Below are positions 10,316 through 17,474 of a stretch of 64,000 nt of DNA, piece by piece; the first letter of the stretch is position 1, and each line of letters begins with the position of its first letter. The stretch comes from Mageeibacillus sp. UBA5770 (GTDB lineage: Bacteria > Bacillota_A > Clostridia > Saccharofermentanales > Saccharofermentanaceae): positions 14,088-78,087 of the forward strand of contig DIEQ01000135.1 in assembly GCA_002418705.1 (NCBI GenBank), in the 5' to 3' direction. Under the pieces are notes generated by a model that saw only the letters and a list, made by a program, of their open reading frames with translations, searched no databases and was not told where the DNA came from. Made by a program: the position numbers and the translations under genes.

Positions 10316-10437
10316 AGTAGTTCCTCCTATTATTAAAACAAGCTGCAAAATTTGTAATTTCAAAAATCCGGGTAAATGAATCGGTACGTCAATAAATTCG
10401 GGTCAGGCAGATAATAATTCTAAGTCGGCTGCAATAA

Positions 10438-12042
10438 TCAGACGTTCCCCAGTCTCGCCAGCATAAGCGGGTATTCAAGTGAATCGACAAGCGCCTGATA
10501 GGAAGCCGTGATGATATCGGTTGATACGCCGACTGTCCGCCAGGTCCGGGTGCCGTTTGTGGTTTCAATCAGGACACGGACCCTTGAAGCTGTCGCATGC
10601 CGGTTCAGGACACGTACTTTATAATCCGACAGGCGGGTCTTCTTAAGTTCTGGATAAAAGACCTCCATGGCTTTTCGAAGTGATCTGTCAATAGCATTGA
10701 TGGGACCGTCTCCTTCTTCTGCTGTTATCTCCACTTTACCGTCAACATGGATCTTTATAAAGGAAGTTGCCGACACTTCGCCTTCATGGGGATACTCAGA
10801 ACTGACCGTGATACGTTCAAGATCGAAAAACGGCTTGTAAAGCCCGAGTTCCCTGCATACAAGAAGTTCCTGGGAGGCTTCTGCCCCCTCAAAACTGTAT
10901 CCGTCATGTTCAAGCTGCTTGACTCTGCCAAGAACAAGTTCAACTTCAGGTGAAGATTTGTCAATGTCAGGCTTGATTTTATGGATCAGTTCAAGAATTG
11001 CTGCTTTTCCGGCAATTTCCGATACCAGGAACCGCCTTGAATTTCCCACAGCTTCCGGTGCGACATGCTCGAAAGTTGTCGTATTCTTTTTAATGGCATC
11101 AACATGCATTCCGGCTTTATGTGCAAATGCAGACACTCCGACAAAAGGTGCACTTCCGGGAAGGCTTACATTCTCAATATCGGCAATCTTTCTGGCGATC
11201 GGGGTGAGAAGGTTCATTTTATCGTTAGGAATACAGCTGATGCCATATTTGAGCTGAAGGTTCGGGATAATGGTGGACAGATTTGCATTACCGCAGCGTT
11301 CTCCGATACCGTTGAATGTACCCTGTACATGGGATGCTCCTGCCAGGACCGCTGTAAGCGTATTGGAAACGGCCACACCGGAATCATTGTGACAGTGAAT
11401 GCCGACCTTGCAGCGGTCGGGATCGAGCAGTCCGACAACTTCTGAGACATGAGTGGTTACCTGTTCGGGCATTGTTGCACCGTTGGTATCACAAAGGCAA
11501 ACGCACGAAGCGCCTGCATCCTGGGCTGCAACAAGACACGACTGGGCATATTCCCTGTTATCCTTAGCCGCTTCAAAATAATGTTCGGCATCGAAAATAA
11601 CTTCTATGCCTCTCTGGGCAAAATAAGAAATCGTGTCCGTGATCATTTTTGCATTTTCTTCAGGCGTGCAGCGAAGAATTTCTCTGACTTCCATAGCCCA
11701 CACTTTACCGAAAATGACTATTGTATCGGTACCGGCAGAAAGCAGTGACTGAATCTGAACATCTTCGTCGCAGGATTTATCTTTTCTCTTGGTGCTTCCA
11801 AAAGCACACAGCCTTGTTACTGTTCCTTTTTTATGCACAAAAGATCCAAAAAATTCCCTGTCCTTCGGATTACTGCCCGGATTGCCTGCTTCTACATATT
11901 TTACACCGATAGTGGAAAGCGCTTCAAATACGGCGAACTTATCATTTACAGAGAAAGAAATTCCCTCTGCCTGCGCGCCGTCGCGCAAAGTTGTGTCGAG
12001 TATATCGACGGATGTTGGTCTTTTCAGTACATTACCACTCAT
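10438..12042 (-). CDS. cimA: (R)-citramalate synthase
   Basis: Condenses acetyl-CoA with pyruvate to citramalate, the first step of the threonine-independent route to 2-oxobutyrate and isoleucine. The 534-residue protein has the HMGL-type TIM barrel opening with VDILDTTLRDGAQAEGIS and VEAGNPGSNPKD, the form typical of the clostridial-type CimA family; LeuA enzymes usually read DTTLRDGEQ. GIHCHNDSGVAVSNTL is the metal-binding HxH region. Residues ~400-530 form the LeuA-type allosteric dimer domain. AAAGGA precedes the ATG. It is the first gene of the cimA-leuCDB-ilvDB cluster, where LeuC, LeuD and LeuB would serve citramalate. LeuA is not in the window. Activity on other 2-oxoacids is not excluded. 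Confidence 0.88.
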   Translation of the reverse strand: MSGNVLKRPTSVDILDTTLRDGAQAEGISFSVNDKFAVFEALSTIGVKYVEAGNPGSNPKDREFFGSFVHKKGTVTRLCAFGSTKRKDKSCDEDVQIQSLLSAGTDTIVIFGKVWAMEVREILRCTPEENAKMITDTISYFAQRGIEVIFDAEHYFEAAKDNREYAQSCLVAAQDAGASCVCLCDTNGATMPEQVTTHVSEVVGLLDPDRCKVGIHCHNDSGVAVSNTLTAVLAGASHVQGTFNGIGERCGNANLSTIIPNLQLKYGISCIPNDKMNLLTPIARKIADIENVSLPGSAPFVGVSAFAHKAGMHVDAIKKNTTTFEHVAPEAVGNSRRFLVSEIAGKAAILELIHKIKPDIDKSSPEVELVLGRVKQLEHDGYSFEGAEASQELLVCRELGLYKPFFDLERITVSSEYPHEGEVSATSFIKIHVDGKVEITAEEGDGPINAIDRSLRKAMEVFYPELKKTRLSDYKVRVLNRHATASRVRVLIETTNGTRTWRTVGVSTDIITASYQALVDSLEYPLMLARLGNV

Positions 12043-12131
12043 AGGGTCATTCCTTTCCTCACAATAGTGTTCGATGGGAATGGCCTGTCATATGTGTTGG
12101 AAAAGCCGGCCACCCTCGGTTGCTGTATATT

Positions 12132-12146
12132 GTATTCTCAGAATAC
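12132..12146. promoter_or_regulatory. 15-bp palindrome in the cimA/ABC-F divergent region
   Basis: GTATTCTCAGAATAC is a perfect inverted repeat (7-bp arms, 1-base centre), 90 bases upstream of the cimA ATG. On the minus strand it runs directly into TACAATATAC, a plausible -10 region, so it is placed like an operator of the BCAA cluster. It resembles but does not match the CodY consensus (the centre is CTCAG rather than CWG). Confidence 0.5.
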
Positions 12147-12203
12147 TTGTATCCAGGCAAAGGTACAAGAACACGACTCTAATATTTTCTTACTGTTTTC
12201 TGC

Positions 12204-12209
12204 TATAAT
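12204..12209 (+). promoter_or_regulatory. -10 box of the ABC-F gene
   Basis: A perfect TATAAT 30 bases upstream of the ATG at 12239. No convincing -35 box is seen. The short leader leaves no room for a regulatory ORF of the kind found upstream of resistance ABC-F genes. Confidence 0.5.
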
Positions 12210-12238
12210 AGTCCCCGAAACCCAATTTGGAGGACAAA

Positions 12239-14170
12239 ATGCCACTTTTAAGCGTTCAGCAGGTATCAAAAACCTATCACAGCCGAAAATTACTCGACCG
12301 CGTCTCATTTACGGTGGACGCAGGCGACCGCATGGCACTTGTTGGCAGCAACGGAGCAGGTAAAACCACGCTATTTCGTATGATGGAAGGAAAAGTTGCT
12401 CCTGATGAAGGCTGCATCATAAAGCACGCTCACGTCATCATCGGATACCTCTCCCAGAACCTGGAAGAGCAGGATGACAGTGGAAATGCACTTAAGAGCC
12501 GCGAAATAATTGAACTCGAAGATGAGATGGCCCAGCTTGAGCATCAGCTGTCTGACCCGACGCGCCAGGACATGACCTCACTTTTGGCCAGATATGCTAA
12601 AATAACCGCACGCTATGAGGCATGCGGGGGGTACGATTTTGAACAGAGGATGCGTGAAGTACTCGCCGGCCTTGGGCTGACTGCGGAAGACCTTTCCCGC
12701 CCCGTCACCTCCCTTTCGGGCGGAGAGCGCATGCGCGTTTCGCTTGCCCGGCTGATTGTGCAGCGCCCCGATCTCCTGCTGCTCGATGAGCCTACCAACC
12801 ACCTCGATACCCAGGCAATGGAATGGCTCGAGGAATACCTGCAGAAATACAGCGGCGCAGTCCTTCTGATATCACATGACCGATATTTTATCGACCGTAC
12901 GGCATCATCCGTAATCGAGCTCGATAACGGTCAGATTAAGTCTTATAAAGGGAATTATACAGCTTACTGCAAGCAGAAAGCCCAATTCATCAATGATCAG
13001 CGCCAGCTCGTTGCCCAGCTTGAAAAAGAAGTCGAACGGCAGGCAGGCGTCACACAGACTATGCTTTCACACAGGAAGATGTCAGCCTATCATGCCCGCG
13101 AAAAAGTCGTATCCAAGCTTTCCGACCGCTTGTCTGAAGAAAAGCAAAAGCTTGCAGGCGGCCCGATGAAGATGAGTTTCGCATTTGTACCGGAAAAACG
13201 AGACGGGGATCCGGACAAAATACTTCTGCAGACCAGAAACCTGACAAAGGCATATCCCGGCAGCGAGCCTCTTTTTGAAAACGTGTCATTCCACATTAAA
13301 GCATCCGACAAGTATGTCCTGGTTGGCCCCAACGGATGCGGCAAGACCACACTCCTCTCCGTACTTCTCGGTAGGGTTTCTGAATTTGACGGGGACGTAC
13401 TTATCTCATCCCAGGCTGAATGCGGCTATATGGGTCAGTTTATACCTTTTACCGATGAGGAAAGAGAAGTTTTGGACGAACTTTTCGCACGTACGGAACT
13501 TACCGAAACACAGGCAAGAAACCTGCTCGCCCGCTTTGGTTTCAGGGAGATAGATGTCTACAAGAAAATCCGCGTACTCTCGGGCGGTGAACGGTCCCGT
13601 CTCTATCTTTGCTGCCTTCTCCAGGAAAGTCCGGACATCCTGTTCCTGGACGAACCGACTAACCACCTTGACATACAGTCGAGAGAAATCCTTGAAGGTG
13701 CCCTTGCGGAATATACAGGTGCAATCCTTGCTGTCAGCCACGACCGTTACTTTATCGACAAGTGCTCTAAGGGCGTTCTTGGATTCATCGACAGGCATGT
13801 ACTGCCATTCGAGAATTTTTCACAGTACCGGGCAGCTGAAAAACAGGAAAGCATACGGCAGCAGCAGTCAAAAGCTTTTGTTCCGGTAAAAATCAAAATG
13901 CAGACTGAACAAATCCGTCTTCCGCAGGAGGAATCAAAAACATCCTCAAGAGGCACTAACCGTGCAAAAGAGCGCCGTGATATCGCGCTTCGAAAAGAAC
14001 GGGTTCGGACGCTTGAAAAAGAAATTGAAGAGCTTGAGAATTTACAAAAACAAATGGAAGCCGCATTTTCCAAGGATACACGTCCCGAGGAATATGCAGA
14101 GTATGCATCCGTCACAGAAAAACTATCTTCCGCTTACGATGAATATATCAGTCTCTCAGAAGAGGAATAA
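12239..14170 (+). CDS. ABC-F family ATPase (ribosome-associated type)
   Basis: A 643-residue protein with two ABC ATPase domains and no membrane segments. ABC1 has Walker A GSNGAGKT (about residue 36), signature SLSGGERMRVSLA and Walker B LLLLDEPTNHLD. ABC2 has GPNGCGKT (about 365), VLSGGERSRLYLC and ILFLDEPTNHLD. The arginine- and glutamate-rich linker between them and a C-terminal coiled coil (about 570-643) are family features. ABC-F proteins act on the ribosome (translation factors or antibiotic protection). The ATG at 12239 follows TTGGAGG; the upstream TTG at 12227 is part of that site. Subfamily (Uup, EttA or ARE type) cannot be assigned safely; the C-terminal coiled coil recalls Uup. 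Confidence 0.9.
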   Translation: MPLLSVQQVSKTYHSRKLLDRVSFTVDAGDRMALVGSNGAGKTTLFRMMEGKVAPDEGCIIKHAHVIIGYLSQNLEEQDDSGNALKSREIIELEDEMAQLEHQLSDPTRQDMTSLLARYAKITARYEACGGYDFEQRMREVLAGLGLTAEDLSRPVTSLSGGERMRVSLARLIVQRPDLLLLDEPTNHLDTQAMEWLEEYLQKYSGAVLLISHDRYFIDRTASSVIELDNGQIKSYKGNYTAYCKQKAQFINDQRQLVAQLEKEVERQAGVTQTMLSHRKMSAYHAREKVVSKLSDRLSEEKQKLAGGPMKMSFAFVPEKRDGDPDKILLQTRNLTKAYPGSEPLFENVSFHIKASDKYVLVGPNGCGKTTLLSVLLGRVSEFDGDVLISSQAECGYMGQFIPFTDEEREVLDELFARTELTETQARNLLARFGFREIDVYKKIRVLSGGERSRLYLCCLLQESPDILFLDEPTNHLDIQSREILEGALAEYTGAILAVSHDRYFIDKCSKGVLGFIDRHVLPFENFSQYRAAEKQESIRQQQSKAFVPVKIKMQTEQIRLPQEESKTSSRGTNRAKERRDIALRKERVRTLEKEIEELENLQKQMEAAFSKDTRPEEYAEYASVTEKLSSAYDEYISLSEEE

Positions 14171-14179
14171 TCAATCTTA

Positions 14180-15490
14180 TTATGCGAAAGTCGCATTGTA
14201 ATACAGTACGCCTGTCTTCTCGCCGTTAGGCTGGGCAGACAGGATTTCTGATACTGTAGCAAAACGATAACCTTTGGCAATAAGCCCGTCAATCATCGCG
14301 GCAACAGAATCCACCGTAGCCGTATGAATATCATGGAGAAGAACGATATGACCGTTCGCGGCGTTATCTATTACGTGCTGTGAAATGAATTCAGGAGTCT
14401 GGTGTTCCTTAAGCCAGTCCTCAGGGCAGCTCTGCCAGGACCAGTTAACCACCGGAAGGTTCATTTCCGTTGAAATGGCAAGAACGGTATCATTACAGCC
14501 GCCCGTCGGAGGGCGCATAACAGTCGGATATGCGCCGGTTGCCGCAAAGACAGCGTCATTGGTTTTGGTAAGCTGGTCACGAATCTGATCAGCTGTAAGT
14601 TCTGTATAAATGGAATGATCATAGGAGTGGTTGCCTATTTCGTGTCCTTCATCGATCATACGCTTCAAAAGAGCAGGATCGGAATCAAGCGTTTCCTGTC
14701 CAAGGACAAAAAAAGTTGCATGAACACCCTTCTCTTTTAAGGTATCCAGGAGTTTCGGCGTAAGTGAAGCAGACGGTCCGTCATCAAAAGTAAGTGCTAT
14801 TACAGGGTGCTCATTCGACGGCGGAAGATTTGCCAGTGAATTCGGGTCATTGCTGACCGGTGATACGGGTGTAGCAGAAACTGCCGGTGAAGGTGTTGCT
14901 GAAACAACGGCTGAGGATGCGGCACTTGTTCCCTGCACCGCAGCTGTCACTGATGCCGCGGCCGTGGTGGCAGCCGAAGAACCGGAAGGTTTCCTGTCAC
15001 CGAAAAAAGTAAAGTATCCGAGAATGAATACAATGATTAGCAAAACTGCTGCAATTACCGATAATATTTGAATCTGCCGGTTCAGTGTTCTTGGCCGTGG
15101 ATTCGGTAAGGCATATTCGTGTGCGGGAGATGTCCGTTCCATGTTGGAACGGTTCATATCACGGGATTCACGGGGGTGCTTATAACCGTCGCTGCCGAGA
15201 GGCTGCTGCATGCTTGCAGATGGCTGCGGCCTCCGCTGCATATCTGCCGAAGGCTTGGGTCTCTGCTGCAAATAGGGATCCGGCTGACTGCGTTGTACGG
15301 GAGGCTGCTGAGCATTGAATTGATCTGGCTGGAAAGGCGCCTGTCCGCTTGCAGGAAAATATCCGCCCGGCTGTCGGGAACCGGTATTATCGCTATTCAT
15401 CTCAGGCTGTTCGTTGGGATCATTCCAAATTGACTTCCGGGGACCCGCAAGATCATCAAATGGAAAATCGTCATTTCCTCTTTTTTTCAT
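14180..15490 (-). CDS. Membrane-anchored polysaccharide deacetylase
   Basis: A 436-residue NodB-type carbohydrate esterase family 4 protein. Residues 1-~135 are hydrophilic and rich in Gln, Pro, Ser and Asn. One membrane helix follows (about 137-160, ILSVIAAVLLIIVFILGYF), then an Ala/Ser/Thr/Val-rich linker, then the catalytic domain (about 225-420). The catalytic motifs are intact: LTFDDGPS (metal and base Asp), HEIGNHSYDHS (metal His pair), MRPPTGGCN and IVLLHDIH. The topology suggests a cytoplasmic N-terminus and an extracellular domain acting on peptidoglycan or another N-acetylated glycan. The gene converges on the ABC-F gene with only 9 bases between stops and no visible terminator. The 145-bp upstream gap carries the aldolase terminator. 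Confidence 0.88.
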   Translation of the reverse strand: MKKRGNDDFPFDDLAGPRKSIWNDPNEQPEMNSDNTGSRQPGGYFPASGQAPFQPDQFNAQQPPVQRSQPDPYLQQRPKPSADMQRRPQPSASMQQPLGSDGYKHPRESRDMNRSNMERTSPAHEYALPNPRPRTLNRQIQILSVIAAVLLIIVFILGYFTFFGDRKPSGSSAATTAAASVTAAVQGTSAASSAVVSATPSPAVSATPVSPVSNDPNSLANLPPSNEHPVIALTFDDGPSASLTPKLLDTLKEKGVHATFFVLGQETLDSDPALLKRMIDEGHEIGNHSYDHSIYTELTADQIRDQLTKTNDAVFAATGAYPTVMRPPTGGCNDTVLAISTEMNLPVVNWSWQSCPEDWLKEHQTPEFISQHVIDNAANGHIVLLHDIHTATVDSVAAMIDGLIAKGYRFATVSEILSAQPNGEKTGVLYYNATFA

Positions 15491-15632
15491 ATTTGTCTCC
15501 CAACTTTTGATTCATTCAGTATCAGCAGTAAAGTATTATGAATAACCCTGAAAAGGGACTGCATTCACGATCAGGGGAAAAATGCAGCACGCAAATGCAG
15601 AATAATTATATCATATATAGCCGAAGTACAAC

Positions 15633-15669
15633 AAAAAAAGAGACGCCCCATGAATACACAGAGCGTCCC
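15633..15669 (-). terminator. Rho-independent terminator after fba
   Basis: On the minus strand GGGACGCTC (15669-15661) pairs with GGGCGTCTC (15648-15640, with G-U pairs) across a short loop, followed by a run of seven T. It lies about 30 bases after the aldolase stop. Confidence 0.8.
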
Positions 15670-15699
15670 TGATTATGAATCGGGTAATTACCTGAAGAA

Positions 15700-16635
15700 T
15701 CAAGCCTTGCCTTCGCAGCCAAGAACGGTATGAATCTTATGGGCAACCATTTCCTTAACCGCAGTACGTGCAGGTGCAAGATACTGGCGGGGATCGAAAT
15801 GTGAAGGATTATCATTGAAATATTTGCGGATTGTTCCTGTCATTGCAAGACGGATATCGGAATCAATATTGATCTTGCAGACAGCCATACCGGCAGCCTG
15901 GCGAAGCATTTCTTCCGGGATACCGATTGCATCAGGCATATTGCCGCCATTTTCATTAATCATCTTAACGAACTCCGGAACGACTGAAGACGCACCGTGA
16001 AGAACGATCGGGAAACCGGGCAGACGCTTTTCGATTTCTTCGAGGATATCGAAGCGAAGCTGAGGCTGCTGGCCGGGCTTGAATTTGAAGGCACCATGGG
16101 ATGTACCGATAGCAATTGCTAAAGAGTCGCAGCCTGTGCGCTTTACAAAATCTTCAACCTGTGCAGGGTCCGTATAGGATGCATTTTCGGCAGATACATT
16201 GACATCATCCTCAATACCGGCGAGCTGTCCGAGTTCAGCTTCTACGACAACGCCGTGCGCATGGGCATAGTCAACAACTTGCTTAGTAAGAGCAACGTTT
16301 CCTTCATAATCGTGGTGTGATCCGTCAATCATAACGGAAGTAAAACCGCCGTCGATGCAGCTCTTGCAGAGCTCAAACGTATCGCCGTGGTCAAGGTGCA
16401 GAGCGATCGGAAGATCGGTCTCAATGATAGCAGCCTCAACAAGCTTTACAAGGTAAGTGTGATTAGCGTACTTACGTGCGCCGGAAGAAACCTGAAGGAT
16501 GAGCGGAGCATTGAGAGCCTTGCCTGCTTCGGTAATTCCCTGGATGATTTCCATGTTGTTGACGTTGAAAGCACCGATGGCATATCCGCCTTCATAAGCT
16601 TTCTTGAACATTTCAGTAGTTGTAACTAATGGCAT
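15700..16635 (-). CDS. fba: Fructose-bisphosphate aldolase, class II
   Basis: Zinc-dependent glycolytic aldolase cleaving fructose 1,6-bisphosphate to glyceraldehyde 3-phosphate and dihydroxyacetone phosphate. The 311 residues cover the full class II family. Zinc ligands and phosphate-binding segments are visible as LHLDHGDT (about residue 80), VEAELGQLAG, AIGTSHGAFKF, IVLHGASSV and KINIDSD. AAGGGGTG precedes the ATG at 16635. The family also contains tagatose-bisphosphate aldolases, but no galactitol or tagatose genes are near, so the glycolytic role is favoured. Confidence 0.93.
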   Translation of the reverse strand: MPLVTTTEMFKKAYEGGYAIGAFNVNNMEIIQGITEAGKALNAPLILQVSSGARKYANHTYLVKLVEAAIIETDLPIALHLDHGDTFELCKSCIDGGFTSVMIDGSHHDYEGNVALTKQVVDYAHAHGVVVEAELGQLAGIEDDVNVSAENASYTDPAQVEDFVKRTGCDSLAIAIGTSHGAFKFKPGQQPQLRFDILEEIEKRLPGFPIVLHGASSVVPEFVKMINENGGNMPDAIGIPEEMLRQAAGMAVCKINIDSDIRLAMTGTIRKYFNDNPSHFDPRQYLAPARTAVKEMVAHKIHTVLGCEGKA

Positions 16636-16710
16636 AATAATTCACCCCTTTGAATGACGTATGTGCAAACCCGTTCGTCTGCACCTTTCCTATTGTATGA
16701 TCGAAGTACC

Positions 16711-17412
16711 CTATTCGTCAATGTTTTTTGGCTTATCCGCGAGTGCTGAGTTAATAATTCTTGTCATTTCGTCCTCTTCACCTTCAGGTTTGTCTGAACC
16801 TTCGGGTTTGCCACGATATACATCCCTGATGTTTTCGGCCTCTGCTTTGAGCTGCTCAAAGTCCTCGATTCCTGCAAGTTCCTTCGATGTTGTCTGATAA
16901 CAGGCCGAGTCACGGACATTGTCAAGAATCAGATACCTCACCGGTTTTTTGCTGCCGGCGGTATTCGCCATCGAGAGTAAGGTCTCTGCACGGTCCGGCA
17001 TACCCTGCCTTGTATCAAAATCTTCGTAAGGAATGCGGATTTTTTGAAACTGATAACGCAGAACGACCTCTTTCTGCTCATAATCAAGTGCAACCCTGTA
17101 TGCAGCAATCAGAAATGTCTGTACAAGTACAAGTACACATAAAGCAAAACAAATTACTGCAAATGCGGCCGGTAAAAGCCCGAATGAATCCGGAAGAAGG
17201 AAATAGACTGTCCCTGCCAAAAATGCAAGTCCCAAAACAACAGATACCGCACGTCGAAAAACGATTTTTGATTTGCTGGCCGGAAAACAGTGGACAACAT
17301 CCTTTGGCAATGAGTCTGCGGATGCCCTGTAAAGCTCTGCGGTACTTTCGACTTCCCTGCTGTTGTTTTCCGGTGTCAGTTCAGGCATCGCAGAAATATA
17401 TTCTTCTTCCAT
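16711..17412 (-). CDS. Two-helix membrane protein of unknown function
   Basis: A 233-residue protein I do not recognise. Two adjacent membrane helices (about 73-92 and 97-122) are flanked by an acidic N-terminal tail and a soluble C-terminal part with VVLRYQFQKIRIPYEDFDTRQG, which looks like a bacterial PH-type (YcxB-like) domain, then a Glu/Lys-rich end. The start at 17412 has GAGGG upstream. It sits 62 bases after valS and 75 before fba on the same strand, so it may be co-transcribed with valS. No function is inferred. Confidence 0.7.
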   Translation of the reverse strand: MEEEYISAMPELTPENNSREVESTAELYRASADSLPKDVVHCFPASKSKIVFRRAVSVVLGLAFLAGTVYFLLPDSFGLLPAAFAVICFALCVLVLVQTFLIAAYRVALDYEQKEVVLRYQFQKIRIPYEDFDTRQGMPDRAETLLSMANTAGSKKPVRYLILDNVRDSACYQTTSKELAGIEDFEQLKAEAENIRDVYRGKPEGSDKPEGEEDEMTRIINSALADKPKNIDE

Positions 17413-17474
17413 TTATCAGTCCCTCGCTCTCATCAGATTTTTTCCGGAACCGGTTTATGATTCCGTTTATATTA

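Noticed and set aside
12132..12146. CodY binding site upstream of cimA
   Set aside because: The palindrome centre and flanks do not match AATTTTCWGAAAATT; kept as an unassigned palindrome.
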